NCBI GenBank assembly: GCA_031280915.1 | Contig: JAITGC010000087.1 | Span: 1-43,008 of the forward strand | Source: Desulfovibrio sp. | Lineage (GTDB): Bacteria; Desulfobacterota; Desulfovibrionia; Desulfovibrionales; Desulfovibrionaceae | Length of the DNA: 43,008 nt | Direction: 5' to 3' | Shown here: positions 24,213-34,173 of the stretch, piece by piece | Position numbering within the stretch: the first letter of the stretch is position 1 | Layout: each line of letters begins with the position of its first letter | Notes under the pieces: model-generated | Seen by the model: only the letters and a program-made list of their open reading frames with translations | Database searches by the model: none | Told to the model about the DNA's origin: nothing | Made by a program: the position numbers and the translations under genes

Positions 24213-24476
24213 TTAAATCATGCTCTTTTTCTTCACGACACTGTCGTGGGTGGCGGTGTAAATAAGCAGGGCCATTTGGCGCGCCCGCTTGATTTCCCGC
24301 GTCAACAGACGCTGATGGTGCGCGCAGACGCCCGTGATGCGCCGGGCGAGAATCTGCCCGCGCTCGGTAATAAAATCGCGCAGGATGTCGGGACGTTTAT
24401 AGTTTACAGGCAACTCCTTGTCAGCGCAAAAACGGCAGAATTTACGGCGCGGAGCGAATCTTTTCTTGAAGACCAT
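24213..24476 (-). CDS. rpsR: 30S ribosomal protein S18
   Basis: An 87-residue S18 with [17 protein letters not shown] and [27 protein letters not shown]. It has FCRFC near the N-terminus and CAHH later, a complete zinc-site pattern (the so-called C-plus form). Its ATG directly follows the rpsF stop (TAA ATG), a tight coupling that matches S6:S18 dimer formation. Confidence 0.97.
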   Translation of the reverse strand: MVFKKRFAPRRKFCRFCADKELPVNYKRPDILRDFITERGQILARRITGVCAHHQRLLTREIKRARQMALLIYTATHDSVVKKKSMI

Positions 24477-24785
24477 TTAGGCTTCCTCCCCGGCCGCGGC
24501 ATCGGCCAACTTGACTGTGATGAATTTGAAAATGCCGTCGCTGATCCGGATATTGCGCTCCAATTCGGCAACAAGAGCAGCCTCAGCCTGATATTCAAGC
24601 CGAATGTAAAAGCCGCGCATCTGCTTGCGCACAGGATAGGCCAAATCGCGCATGCCCCAGTTGTCAACTTCCACCACAACACCTCCTTCACGCTCAATCA
24701 CGCCGGTCAGGGCAGAGACGAGGGTTTCGCGGTGTTCGGCGGAAAGCTCCGGTGAAAGGAGCAGCAGGGTCTCAAATTTCCGCAT
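24477..24785 (-). CDS. rpsF: 30S ribosomal protein S6
   Basis: A 102-residue S6, starting MRKFETLLLLSPELS and including VDNWGMRDLAYPVRKQMRGFYIRLEYQA, the S18-binding region. ATG 24785 follows AAGGAG. A longer frame upstream (to 24926) would run through the promoter and is rejected. First gene of rpsF-rpsR-rplI-dnaB. Confidence 0.97.
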   Translation of the reverse strand: MRKFETLLLLSPELSAEHRETLVSALTGVIEREGGVVVEVDNWGMRDLAYPVRKQMRGFYIRLEYQAEAALVAELERNIRISDGIFKFITVKLADAAAGEEA

Positions 24786-24850
24786 GTTAAGAACTCCTTG
24801 TGGATTAGCAGCCCGCAAAGACTTGTTATCAAGCCACGCGAGCAAGGGAG
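24786..24850 (-). promoter_or_regulatory. rpsF 5' leader, possible S6:S18 autoregulatory site
   Basis: The leader of about 62 bases can fold: GTGG pairs with CCAC around an inner CTTG-ATAA-CAAG hairpin and a TTTGCGGGCTGCTAAT bulge, just before AAGGAG. Many bacteria bind the S6:S18 dimer at a small structured element here. The fit to that motif is by position and shape only. Confidence 0.3.
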
Positions 24851-24854
24851 CAAC

Positions 24855-24883
24855 TTTATACAGAGACGGCGCGTATCTGTCAA
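24855..24883 (-). promoter_or_regulatory. near-consensus sigma70 promoter of the rpsF operon
   Basis: TTGACA (24883-24878), 17 bases and TATAAA (24860-24855) on the minus strand. It is the best promoter match in the window, as expected for ribosomal protein genes. Confidence 0.9.
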
Positions 24884-24906
24884 GCTGATAGGGCAAATTA
24901 ACATTT

Positions 24907-24936
24907 CTGCAGGAATTTGCTTGCAAATCCTTGCAG
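24907..24936 (-). terminator. large hairpin between the hybrid kinase and the rpsF promoter
   Basis: CTGCAAGGATTTGC-AA-GCAAATTCCTGCAG has 14-base arms with one mismatch and one GU pair. It lies 75 bases after the kinase stop and just upstream of the rpsF -35 box. Only a weak T-rich stretch follows on the minus strand, so it may be a terminator or a binding site. Confidence 0.45.
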
Positions 24937-25010
24937 CCAGATTGCCGTCAAGCGACAATCTCAAGTGTGAACCGCTCTGGCAGTGCGACCAGTCTTGCCG
25001 CGAACCGGCG

Positions 25011-28000
25011 TCAGGCACTGGCCTCAGCGGCATTCACATCCGGCCGGGGAGCGCCTCCCCCCGCCTGGTGCCCGAGGTAGATGTGCAAGGTTTCCATAAC
25101 CCGGGCCATTTCCACAGGTTTGGCAAGATGCGCATTCATGCCGCAGGCAAGGGCCATTTCCACATCTTCCTTGAAGGCGTTTGCCGTCAGGGCGATAATC
25201 GGGACAGTCTTGGCGTCCGGCCTGTCAAGGCGGCGAATGGCCTTTGTGGCGTCATACCCGTTCATATTCGGCATCTGCACATCCATAAAAACAATGTCAT
25301 AGGTTCCGACAGGCGATTTTTCAAAGGCGCCGACAGCGCTCCCGCCGTCTTCGGCCTCATCGACCGTCAAGCCGGTGTCGGCAAGTATCTCTGTGAGAAT
25401 AATGCGGTTGATATCCACATCATCCACCAGTAACATGCGCTTGCCGATCAGGCAGCTCATGTCGATTTCCTCCGTATCCTCACTCGCCTGTTTTTTCTCT
25501 TTGGCTTTTTTCAGCCAAAGAGAAAAATGAAAATCGCTCCCCTTGCCTTCTTCGCTTTGCACTTCAAGAATGCCGCCCATCATGTTCACTATGGTGCCGC
25601 TGATGCTCAGGCCCAAACCCGAGCCGCCGTAACGACGGGCCAAATGTCCTTCCGCCTGTTCAAAGGGATTGAATATGTTTTTCAAAGCTTCCTTGGAAAT
25701 ACCGATACCCGTATCCTTGACCGAAAAAAATATTTTGTCCCTGTCGGCTTCGCGCGCATCCACGCGCACAAGGAAATCGATCCGCCCGCATTCCGGAGTG
25801 AATTTGGCGGCATTGCCCAAAAGATTGATAAGCACCTGCTTGATGCGCAGCGTATCGCTCTCAAAAAAGGCTTCCTCAAAGGCATCCGCTGTTATCTTGA
25901 ATTCGATATTTTTCTCCTCACAACGGGGAGAAATAATGGATCGCACATTGTCCAGGAGGGCATGCAGGTTGAAAACCTCTTCCACCAGGTCGATCTTGCC
26001 CGCCTCGATCTTGGAAATATCCAGAATATCGTTGATAAGACCGAGCAAATGGTTGGTGGAGCGCGCAATCTGGGTCATGTTGGCAATCAGGTCGTTGGGC
26101 TGTACTTGACCGTCGTTGAGTTTGCGCCGCACTATTTCCGTCATGCCGATGATGGCGTTCATGGGCGTACGGATTTCGTGACTCATGCGCGCCAGGAAAT
26201 TGCTTTTGGCTTCCGAGGCTTTTCGAGCTTCCTGCACGGCGGTTTCCAACTGTATCTGGGTACCGCGCAACTCACTCTCCACTTTCACGCGCAGAGAGAC
26301 ATCGCGGGCAACGTTGAGGTAACCCTGCAATTCGCCTTGCTCGTTGAAAATCGGCGTCCTGACAATATCAAGATGCTCTTCATGCCCGTCGGCAAAGGTG
26401 AATTTCGTTTCCGAATATATGGAGATTTTCTGGTCTTTGCAGGTTTCGTAAACATTGATGAAATCTTCGGCGACTTCTTTCGGGAAAATATCCCGAATGG
26501 TCTTGCCCACCAAATGCTGGGGGCTTAAGCCGTGCAGCGAGGCATAGCGCGGATTGACCGCGAGAAAAAGATACTCCGCGTTAATGAAGGAAATAAGATC
26601 AGGCGAATTGTTGAAGATGGTGTCCAGCAGGGCGCGTTGCTGGGCTATTTTTTCCCGTTCGAGCAAAATGCTCGTCACATCGGCGGTGGAGATAAAATAG
26701 CCCGTGAGTCTGCCATCCTTGTCTCTGATGACCTCGGCTTTTCCGCGATAATAACGGTGCGTCGCGGCGTACAGGTACGGCTCGGCTTCTGTGCCCTGTT
26801 CCAGGGCATACAGCGGGTCGGACGGGCTTTGAAGCGGAAAGATGGAAAAGCCCGCATACGGACGCCCCACTACTTCGTTTATGCTTGTGCCGAGCATATC
26901 CAGCAGATTGCGGTTCATGTAGCGGATATTGAATCTCACGCCCAGGATGGCGACAAGCCCGCTGGCGCTCTTTTCCAGGCTTTCCGCCATGTCGTCAAAG
27001 GAATCGGCAAGCTGCCCCAGTTCGTCTTTGATAGGTTCGTCAAAACGGAAATGACGCTCGCCGTTCTGGAATTTTGCGATGCCGTTGACAAGACGGGTCA
27101 CGCTACGGGTGATGACAGAAGCCATCCAGATGGCGATGAGGATGACGGCCGCGATCATGGCCACGGTGGAAACGGAAAGATTGACGGCCGTCTCCATCAG
27201 GTTCGCGGCAATGGATTCGTATGTCTGTGCGGAAAATACATCCAATTCCTCATCCGTCTGGGCGATGAGATTCTTCAGAGTTTCACGGGTTTCAACGGCC
27301 GGACGATGGAAATCTTCCAGGCCCGCCCCTATGGCCACAAAACCGAAACCTATTCCGGATTCGCCGTAACGGCCGGTATAATAGGGGATGGCGGCCGCCG
27401 TGTTGAGTTTCCACACCCCGCTCCAGAGAATGCGCAGAGAACCGGAACCCCCATCCTTGGCCAGATCCATCCAACCCTTACACTGTGGAGCGAAATTGAG
27501 ATAACGGCAGTCCAGCCCCACGAGACCCGCCTGCGTCAGTTCTTTAGCCGGTTTTTTGCTTCTGGACTGATTCTGGAACGTCGAAACATCCTTGATGAAC
27601 TCCGCATAAGGCAGATCACTGGCCTTCCATTCATCATAGATGCGGTCTTCCAGCCAAGGCACCTGCGGTTCACCCGTGGCCGCGTCATAGCCCACAATGG
27701 AATGATGCCTGGGATGGACAATGCTCTTGCCCTTGTAATCCCAGATAAAGGCGTAGTTGCCGGCAAACGCGTTGGGGATTTCGCTATAACGGTCATCCGT
27801 GGGCACAGGGTGAGCCATGAACTCCATAAGATGATCATGATCCAGGGCCAGGGTGACATAGCCGATTCTTTTGCCCTTTTGTTCAACGGGCATGGCCCAG
27901 CGCACAATACCCTTAAAACGCCTGCCGAGGGGATTTTCCTGGCCCGCATAGGCGGCCTTTTCCGGTTCATAGGGTACGCCGGACTTCTCCGCGTTGGCAG

Positions 28001-28805
28001 GCGTATACATGCCTATGACCCGGGTACCCACATATTCGCCTGTGACCTCGGAGACATAGATTTCTCCGGACTTGAGCCTCTTGAGTTCCTCAAAATACGT
28101 TTCAGCCCTGATAAACGTGTTGCGACGCCGGGAGACATCCTTCAGGGCCTTGTCCATAAGATCGGAAGTGACAATTTTAATGCGTTCCCGCCCGTTGAGA
28201 TCGACAAAGGTGACCTCGTGGTACAGCGGCCTGTCTTCGTAAACAAAGGGATCAGGCGGACGGTAATGGAAAGAATGGGCGTTTTCCTCAAGACTGGAGG
28301 TGTTTATGGACGGCGGAGGCGGCAGGTCGGTTTTGCGCCATGCCTTGCCGTCCGGGGCCAATTCCCACTTGCCCTGTTTGACGAGCCTGCCCGTTTTGCT
28401 CTCCACAAAGCTGCGGTAAACATACTCGTCAGGCTTCACGGCGGCGAGAAAACGTATGTCCGAGTCGCGGCCGTAGAGAAAATTGGCCACAGCCAGGGCA
28501 TAGTCCGTGCTTGTACGCTCAATTTCGTAAGTGGCGCGCGTATCCAGGGCCTTGACCGCGTCGTCCGAGGCTATATCGCCGGTATTCTCCAAGGCTCCGA
28601 CGGCTTTGGCGGCGATTTCGGAAGTACGGCGCTTGAGGTCTTCCCCCAGTTTCCAAGACTGCGACCAGGCGACCATGGCCAACAGAAGCATAGGAAGCAC
28701 CTTGATGCCGATGAATATCAAAATCAGCTTTGCCCTGAGGCCAAAGCCGAATTTGGCGAAAATCCGCTCCATTCTTATGCGGAACGGGGAAATCGTTCTA
28801 GACAT
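25011..28805 (-). CDS. membrane-bound hybrid sensor histidine kinase (sensor-HAMP-PAS-PAS-HisKA-HATPase-receiver)
   Basis: A 1264-residue hybrid kinase. A transmembrane helix (about 25-46) is followed by about 490 residues of periplasmic sensor, a second helix (about 543-563), HAMP (to about 620), two PAS domains (about 625-740 and 745-860), HisKA with H876 in MSHEIRTPMNA, an HATPase with YGGSGLGLSI, and a receiver with D1175 in FMDVQMPNMNG. The sensor includes FIWDYKGKSIVHPRH, resembling Cache-type small-molecule modules; its ligand is unknown. No response regulator is adjacent, so output must pass through the receiver to an unlinked partner. It follows leuB by 60 bases but needs no functional link. 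The start at 28805 has a weak ribosome site. Confidence 0.9.
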   Translation of the reverse strand: MSRTISPFRIRMERIFAKFGFGLRAKLILIFIGIKVLPMLLLAMVAWSQSWKLGEDLKRRTSEIAAKAVGALENTGDIASDDAVKALDTRATYEIERTSTDYALAVANFLYGRDSDIRFLAAVKPDEYVYRSFVESKTGRLVKQGKWELAPDGKAWRKTDLPPPPSINTSSLEENAHSFHYRPPDPFVYEDRPLYHEVTFVDLNGRERIKIVTSDLMDKALKDVSRRRNTFIRAETYFEELKRLKSGEIYVSEVTGEYVGTRVIGMYTPANAEKSGVPYEPEKAAYAGQENPLGRRFKGIVRWAMPVEQKGKRIGYVTLALDHDHLMEFMAHPVPTDDRYSEIPNAFAGNYAFIWDYKGKSIVHPRHHSIVGYDAATGEPQVPWLEDRIYDEWKASDLPYAEFIKDVSTFQNQSRSKKPAKELTQAGLVGLDCRYLNFAPQCKGWMDLAKDGGSGSLRILWSGVWKLNTAAAIPYYTGRYGESGIGFGFVAIGAGLEDFHRPAVETRETLKNLIAQTDEELDVFSAQTYESIAANLMETAVNLSVSTVAMIAAVILIAIWMASVITRSVTRLVNGIAKFQNGERHFRFDEPIKDELGQLADSFDDMAESLEKSASGLVAILGVRFNIRYMNRNLLDMLGTSINEVVGRPYAGFSIFPLQSPSDPLYALEQGTEAEPYLYAATHRYYRGKAEVIRDKDGRLTGYFISTADVTSILLEREKIAQQRALLDTIFNNSPDLISFINAEYLFLAVNPRYASLHGLSPQHLVGKTIRDIFPKEVAEDFINVYETCKDQKISIYSETKFTFADGHEEHLDIVRTPIFNEQGELQGYLNVARDVSLRVKVESELRGTQIQLETAVQEARKASEAKSNFLARMSHEIRTPMNAIIGMTEIVRRKLNDGQVQPNDLIANMTQIARSTNHLLGLINDILDISKIEAGKIDLVEEVFNLHALLDNVRSIISPRCEEKNIEFKITADAFEEAFFESDTLRIKQVLINLLGNAAKFTPECGRIDFLVRVDAREADRDKIFFSVKDTGIGISKEALKNIFNPFEQAEGHLARRYGGSGLGLSISGTIVNMMGGILEVQSEEGKGSDFHFSLWLKKAKEKKQASEDTEEIDMSCLIGKRMLLVDDVDINRIILTEILADTGLTVDEAEDGGSAVGAFEKSPVGTYDIVFMDVQMPNMNGYDATKAIRRLDRPDAKTVPIIALTANAFKEDVEMALACGMNAHLAKPVEMARVMETLHIYLGHQAGGGAPRPDVNAAEASA

Positions 28806-28865
28806 CGGCTATCAGTCCCGACATGGCGAATTGAACATATATTTCTTCCACACGCGCCGCCATTA

Positions 28866-29948
28866 TCACAGTTTACAAATGCATTCAACCACTTTTTGTC
28901 CCATGGCCACGCAACCGAGCAGGGTTTTCCCCGGCTCCATAATGTCGGCGGTGCGGCAGCCCTCGGCCAGAACAGCACGCACGGCCCTTTCCGTCAGATC
29001 GGCGGCTTCGGGCATACCAAGGCCCAAACGCAGCAACATGGCCCCTGAAAGGATGGCGGCAAGAGGGTTGGCCTTGTCCTGCCCGGCAATGTCCGGCGCT
29101 GAACCGTGAACGGGTTCAAAGAGACCCGGGCCCGAAGCGCCCGTCGAAGCCGAAGGCAGCATGCCCAAGGAGCCGGTAATGACCGCCGCCTCATCGGAAA
29201 GAATATCTCCGAAGAGATTGCCCGTAAGGATGACATCAAACTGCGACGGCGCCCGCACAAGCTGCATAGCCGCATTATCCACGTAAAGATGGGCCAGCTC
29301 CACATCAATGTAATTCTTGTGCTCGTCAACGACCACTTCTCTCCACAGGCGGGAGGTTTCCAACACGTTGCTTTTGTCCACGGAACAAACCCTGCGCCGC
29401 CGTGAGCGGGCCAGTTCAAAAGCCGTGCGGGCAATGCGGCGGACTTCCCCTTCAGTATAGACCATGGAGTTGAGGCCCACGCGCTCGCCGCCGTGCTCCT
29501 TGATGCCGCGCGGCTCTCCGAAATAGACATCGCCCGTAAGTTCGCGCACCACAACAAGATCAATGCCGGCCGCGGCGATTTCCGGCTTGAGCAGGCAGGC
29601 TCCGGCAAGCTCCGGCATAAGCAGGGCCGGGCGCAGATTGGCGTAAAGGCCAAGAGCTTTGCGTATGCCCAAAAGGCCTTTTTCCGGTCGCTTGTCGTGG
29701 CTGTGGGCGTCCCATTTGGGGCCGCCCACAGCTCCAAGAAAAACGGCGTCCGCCCGACGGCATTTTTCAATGGTTTGCGCCGGCAGCGGTTCACCCGAAG
29801 CGTCAATGGCGGCCCCGCCAATAAGGGCCTTCTCAAAGTCAAGTTCATGGCCGAAACGGCTGGCCGCGGCTTTTATGGCGGCGACGCCCTGTGTGATTAT
29901 TTCCGGGCCGATGCCGTCGCCCTCCAAAAGGCAAATGTGTTTTCTCAT
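28866..29948 (-). CDS. leuB: 3-isopropylmalate dehydrogenase
   Basis: A 360-residue NAD-dependent beta-decarboxylating dehydrogenase, the third step of leucine synthesis. Landmarks are [88 protein letters not shown] and [18 protein letters not shown]. The start ATG 29948 matches the conserved N-terminus; an open frame 15 codons longer has no support. Confidence 0.97.
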   Translation of the reverse strand: MRKHICLLEGDGIGPEIITQGVAAIKAAASRFGHELDFEKALIGGAAIDASGEPLPAQTIEKCRRADAVFLGAVGGPKWDAHSHDKRPEKGLLGIRKALGLYANLRPALLMPELAGACLLKPEIAAAGIDLVVVRELTGDVYFGEPRGIKEHGGERVGLNSMVYTEGEVRRIARTAFELARSRRRRVCSVDKSNVLETSRLWREVVVDEHKNYIDVELAHLYVDNAAMQLVRAPSQFDVILTGNLFGDILSDEAAVITGSLGMLPSASTGASGPGLFEPVHGSAPDIAGQDKANPLAAILSGAMLLRLGLGMPEAADLTERAVRAVLAEGCRTADIMEPGKTLLGCVAMGQKVVECICKL

Positions 29949-29979
29949 AACATTATCCCGTTTTAATTTCCGCTCGGAT

Positions 29980-30477
29980 TCATGCTTTGCCAAGCCGTTT
30001 TCTCACATGCCCCACAAGACCGCCCGCGTTGAGAACGGCGGACATGGACTCCGGCAGGGGGGGGCAAACAATGTCAAAACCCCGCGTGAGATCGCGGATA
30101 CGCCCCTCCCTTGCGACAATTTCCAGTTCATCGCCATCCTGAATATTTGCCGTCTCGTCTCCAGCCTCCATAAGCGGCAGGCCCATATTGAAAGCGTTGC
30201 GGTAAAAAATCCTCGCGAAGCTGTGGGCAATAACGACAGGCATGCCGGCTCCCAAAATGGCTATCGGCGCGTGCTCACGTGAGGAACCGCAACCGAAATT
30301 ACGGCCAGCCACCAGAATGTCGCCCTTACGCACCCGCTTTACCCAGCCAGGTTCAAGACCGGCGAAGCAATTCTCCCCCAGTTTGACGGCATCCGTGGTT
30401 ACCAAAAAACGCGCCGGAATGATGGCGTCGGTGTCTATATGATCGCCCACTCTATGGGCTTTACCCTTGTAATTCAT
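29980..30477 (-). CDS. leuD: 3-isopropylmalate dehydratase small subunit
   Basis: A 165-residue swivel subunit of isopropylmalate isomerase, in the short (archaeal/HACN-like) subclass. Landmarks are [28 protein letters not shown] and [16 protein letters not shown]. It partners with the leuC product 39 bases upstream. AAGGGAA precedes the ATG. Confidence 0.96.
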   Translation of the reverse strand: MNYKGKAHRVGDHIDTDAIIPARFLVTTDAVKLGENCFAGLEPGWVKRVRKGDILVAGRNFGCGSSREHAPIAILGAGMPVVIAHSFARIFYRNAFNMGLPLMEAGDETANIQDGDELEIVAREGRIRDLTRGFDIVCPPLPESMSAVLNAGGLVGHVRKRLGKA

Positions 30478-30516
30478 GGCTGTTTCCCTTGCTGTCCTTA
30501 ATAACCTGAATTGGAA

Positions 30517-31779
30517 TCAAAGCTGCCCCGGCCCGGCCACGCGGCCAAGCACTGCGGAAGCGGCGGCAACCACGGGACTTGCCAGATAGACTTCCGAATC
30601 AAGGCTGCCCATGCGGCCTTTAAAGTTACGATTGGTGGTGGCCACCGCTCGCTCGCCGTCGCCCAATATGCCCATGTGCCCGCCGAGACAGGGCCCACAA
30701 GTGCACGGCCCCACAATACAGCCGGCATCCATGAAGATTTCCAACAGCCCCTCTCTGAGGCACTGTTTCCAGACCGCCGGCGTGGAAGGCAGCACAATGC
30801 AACGCACATTTTTGTCCACCTTGCGGCTGCGCAGCACTAGGGCGGCGTCGCGCATATCGCTTATCCTGCCGTTTGTGCAGGAACCTATGATAACCTGCTG
30901 TACCGGCGTGTCGGCCACCTCCGAAACAGGCTTTACATTGGAAGGCAGATGAGGGCAGGCCACCACAGGCTCCCTGCCGGTCACGTCAAAACTGACAATA
31001 CGCTCATAGGGCGCGCCATCGTCCGCCGCCAGAACAAAATCAGGGGCCGGACGGCCGCGTTCAACGCAGTAGGCCCGCGTCCGTTCGTCCACCGGGAAAA
31101 GCCCGGCCTTGGCGCCGGCTTCTATGGCCATATTGGCCATGGTCAACCGGCCTTCCACAGGCAGAGCGTCGATCACCGGGCCGCCGAATTCCAGCGCCCT
31201 GTACAGGGCGCCATCCACACCGATTTCACCGATGAGCATGAGTATGAGATCTTTGGCGCCCAGCCATTCCGGCATGACGCCGGCGTAATTGACGCGTATG
31301 GCTGGCGGCACCTTGAGCCAGGTTTCTCCCAGAGCCATGCCGGCCGCTATGTCGGTTGATCCCATGCCTGTGGCGAAAGCTCCCAAACCTCCATACGTAC
31401 AGGTATGGCTGTCCGCGCCGATGACGAGGTCACCCGGCCCGACGAGCCCCTGTTCCGGCAGCAGGGCATGTTCTACCCCGCAGGAACCGCCCTCATAATA
31501 ATGCGTAATATTCTGTTCCCTGGCAAAAGCGCGGCAACCCAAAACCTGGTTGGCGGAGTCAATGTCCTTCTGCGGAGTAAAGTGATCCATGACGAGAACG
31601 ATTTTATCCCTGTCAAAAACCCTGTCCGCCCGCATTTCTCTGAAAGACTTTATGGCCAGCGGCGCCGTGATGTCGTTGGCCAGTACAAGGGAAAGGCGAC
31701 ACTGCACGATCTGCCCATCGCGCTCCACAGCCTCGTCGCTATGCTTTTGCAAAATTTTCTGCGTCAGTGTTTTCGACAT
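30517..31779 (-). CDS. leuC: 3-isopropylmalate dehydratase large subunit
   Basis: A 420-residue aconitase-superfamily subunit carrying the [4Fe-4S] cluster. The cluster cysteines are in IGSCTNGRISDMRDAA (about 295-310) and GPCTCGPCLGGHMG (about 353-366). GADSHTCTYGGLGAFATGMGSTD is also present. The length of about 420 and the TPQKDIDSANQ segment place it in the shorter subclass that pairs with small subunits of about 165 residues like the adjacent leuD. GAGGAG precedes the ATG. Confidence 0.97.
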   Translation of the reverse strand: MSKTLTQKILQKHSDEAVERDGQIVQCRLSLVLANDITAPLAIKSFREMRADRVFDRDKIVLVMDHFTPQKDIDSANQVLGCRAFAREQNITHYYEGGSCGVEHALLPEQGLVGPGDLVIGADSHTCTYGGLGAFATGMGSTDIAAGMALGETWLKVPPAIRVNYAGVMPEWLGAKDLILMLIGEIGVDGALYRALEFGGPVIDALPVEGRLTMANMAIEAGAKAGLFPVDERTRAYCVERGRPAPDFVLAADDGAPYERIVSFDVTGREPVVACPHLPSNVKPVSEVADTPVQQVIIGSCTNGRISDMRDAALVLRSRKVDKNVRCIVLPSTPAVWKQCLREGLLEIFMDAGCIVGPCTCGPCLGGHMGILGDGERAVATTNRNFKGRMGSLDSEVYLASPVVAAASAVLGRVAGPGQL

Positions 31780-31804
31780 ATTCGCTCCTCATCGCAAACG
31801 GGCC

Positions 31805-33340
31805 TCAATTGTTCCCGCATTTCTCGCTCTCCAGTTTAATCAGGGAATTAAGGGCATTGACGTAAGCCCTGGCGCTGGCCACCAGTATGTCAGGATGAGC
31901 GCCGCGCCCGACAGCGGTGCAGGCTCCGCCCTTGAGACGCACAGTCACTTCGCCCAACGCGTCCGTTCCGCCGGTAATGGCGTTGATGGCATATTGCTCC
32001 AATTCCGTCTCCCGGCCCACAATGTCCGCAATGACGTTGAACAGGGCGTCCACCGGCCCGGCGCCGAATCCCGCGCCGCTTTTCTCCTGTCCGTCCACAT
32101 CCATAATGACGGCGGCCGTGGGCGGCACGCCGCCCGCGTCGGAACTCTGCACACTCACATGCCGCAGACGGTAACGATCCGGCATACGATAAATTTCTTC
32201 GTGCACCAAAGCCCTGAGATCATCGTCGTGCAAGATTTTCTTGCGATCCGCGAGTTTTTTAACCGCTTCAAAAACCACATTGAGTTCCGCTTCTTCCAAT
32301 TTGATGCCCATGCTTTCAAATCTGCTGCGCACGGCATTGCGCCCTGAATGTTTGCCTATGACAAGGCTGCTCTCCGCGCGGCCCACGGCCTGTGGAGTCA
32401 TAATTTCGTAAGTTTCGCGGTTTTTCAGCATGCCGTCCTGATGCACGCCGGACTCGTGGGCAAAAGCGTTTTCCCCCACAATGGCCTTGTGTTCCTGAAT
32501 AGGCCTGCCGATGATCATGGAAAGCATGCGGCAGGAGGGGTAAAGCTGTTCCGTGACGATATTGTGAGTGAAGCCGTAATAAGCCTTCCGTACGGAAAGA
32601 GCCATGGCCACCTCTTCCAGGGAGGCGTTGCCCGCTCTCTCGCCGATGCCGTTCAGGGTGACTTCAACCTGCCGCGCGCCAGCCCGGATCGCCGCGAGAG
32701 TGCTGGCGACCGCCAGACCGAGGTCATCGTGGCAGTGGACGCTGAAGACAGCCTTGTCGCTTTGAGGCGTATTTTCAATGACATAGCGCACCAACGCGGC
32801 AAATTCCTCCGGCTGGGCATAGCCAACGGTATCGGGCAGATTGATGACGCGCGCCCCGGCTTTGATGGCCGTCTCCACGACGCGGCAGAGAAAATCGCGC
32901 TCGGAACGCGAAGCGTCCTCTGCGGAAAACTCCACATTATCCGTATAGGACGCGCAACGCCTCACCCCGACTTCTATCATTTTAAGGACATCTTCGGGTT
33001 TTCTGCGCAATTTGTGCTCCATATGCAGGGGCGAAGTGGACAAAAAGGTGTGAATACGCGGGTCTTCTCCCACTTTCACGGCTTCCCAGCATCGATCGAT
33101 ATCCTCTTCAAGGCAGCGGGAAAGCCCGGCTATCTGCGCGCCTCGCGTCCGGGCGGCAATAGTTTTGACCGCTTCAAAATCGCCGGGGCTGGAAGCGGGA
33201 AAGCCCGCCTCAATCACATCCACGCCGAGCTCTGCCAATTGTCCCGCGAGGGCGAGCTTTTCCTGCAGATTCATGGTCGCCCCGGGCGATTGCTCTCCGT
33301 CGCGCAACGTGGTATCAAAAAAAGCTATGTGGTTTTGCAT
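31805..33340 (-). CDS. leuA: 2-isopropylmalate synthase
   Basis: A 511-residue enzyme that condenses acetyl-CoA with 2-oxoisovalerate to open the leucine pathway. The TIM barrel begins [17 protein letters not shown] and has [58 protein letters not shown] is the metal/linker motif. The C-terminal LeuA allosteric domain (about 385-511) for leucine feedback is present. ATG 33340 follows AGGAGGT. No leader peptide or attenuator is obvious in the 68 bases after pssA. Confidence 0.97.
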   Translation of the reverse strand: MQNHIAFFDTTLRDGEQSPGATMNLQEKLALAGQLAELGVDVIEAGFPASSPGDFEAVKTIAARTRGAQIAGLSRCLEEDIDRCWEAVKVGEDPRIHTFLSTSPLHMEHKLRRKPEDVLKMIEVGVRRCASYTDNVEFSAEDASRSERDFLCRVVETAIKAGARVINLPDTVGYAQPEEFAALVRYVIENTPQSDKAVFSVHCHDDLGLAVASTLAAIRAGARQVEVTLNGIGERAGNASLEEVAMALSVRKAYYGFTHNIVTEQLYPSCRMLSMIIGRPIQEHKAIVGENAFAHESGVHQDGMLKNRETYEIMTPQAVGRAESSLVIGKHSGRNAVRSRFESMGIKLEEAELNVVFEAVKKLADRKKILHDDDLRALVHEEIYRMPDRYRLRHVSVQSSDAGGVPPTAAVIMDVDGQEKSGAGFGAGPVDALFNVIADIVGRETELEQYAINAITGGTDALGEVTVRLKGGACTAVGRGAHPDILVASARAYVNALNSLIKLESEKCGNN

Positions 33341-33408
33341 CCGCCCGATACCTCCTCGAAAAACAAAAGCAGGCAAGCCGCTCCGCATTCATGCTCCGCC
33401 GCCGGACG

Positions 33409-34158
33409 CTAGCTGTCCTGCGGCGTGAGGGCGCGCAAAAGCTGGCGATTGCGACGCGGCAAAATAATAAAAGTATAAGCCAAGCCGCCGGCAATATACA
33501 CGGCGCACAACAGAAAACCCATGACTTTTGGGGCTGAAATCACAAGCGCAAGGAGGGCGATAAAGATAAGCATGGAACGTATGGGATGGGCGCGCAAAAA
33601 ATCATATTCCTTGAAAGAAAAATATCTCACGGAACTCACCATGACAAGGCCTAGAGCTATGGCCAGACCAAAGGCCGCGTACGGCAGACCGCCCAACATG
33701 AAAGCGGGGATATGCGAGGCGAAAAAAATAAAGCAGGCCACAGTGCAGGCGCCGACCGGGATGGGCAGGCCTATGAAAAACCGTTTGCCCGTCGCCGCGC
33801 TTATGTTGAAACGCGCAAGACGCAGAGCGCCGCAAGCCGTGTAAAAAAAGGCCGCCGCAATACCCGTACGCCCGAACTGTTGCAACTGCCACTGCCAGAG
33901 CAGCACCGCCGGCGCAATGCCAAAAGCCGCCAGATCCGCCAAAGAGTCGTACTGTACGCCGAATTCGCTGGCCGTATTGGTAAGCCGGGCCACCTTGCCG
34001 TCCAGGCCGTCCATGAGAGCGGCCAGAAGCAGACTCAGGGCCGATGTCTCATACTGCCCCTGTATGGCCCAGATCATGGCCAAAAAGCCGAAAAACAGGC
34101 TCATGGTCGTGATCATGTTGGGCAAAAGGTAAACGCCTTTCAGCCTTTTTCTTTCCAT
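33409..34158 (-). CDS. pssA: CDP-diacylglycerol--serine O-phosphatidyltransferase
   Basis: A 249-residue integral membrane enzyme that makes phosphatidylserine. The CDP-alcohol phosphatidyltransferase signature is complete: DGLDGKVARLTNTASEFGVQ followed by YDSLADLAAFG, giving the DGxxxR...GxxxDxxxD metal site near residues 50-77. About seven hydrophobic segments follow. It lies 15 bases downstream of psd, so synthesis of phosphatidylethanolamine is encoded as a unit. Confidence 0.95.
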   Translation of the reverse strand: MERKRLKGVYLLPNMITTMSLFFGFLAMIWAIQGQYETSALSLLLAALMDGLDGKVARLTNTASEFGVQYDSLADLAAFGIAPAVLLWQWQLQQFGRTGIAAAFFYTACGALRLARFNISAATGKRFFIGLPIPVGACTVACFIFFASHIPAFMLGGLPYAAFGLAIALGLVMVSSVRYFSFKEYDFLRAHPIRSMLIFIALLALVISAPKVMGFLLCAVYIAGGLAYTFIILPRRNRQLLRALTPQDS

Positions 34159-34173
34159 AATGGACTTTAGTGT

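Noticed and set aside
26532..29048. 838-codon open frame on the plus strand
   Set aside because: It is antisense to the hybrid kinase and leuB, has no recognisable domain, and arises from the GC-rich third positions of the true genes.
32348..33412. 354-codon open frame opposite leuA
   Set aside because: It lies antisense to clear leuA motifs and shows no conserved pattern of its own.
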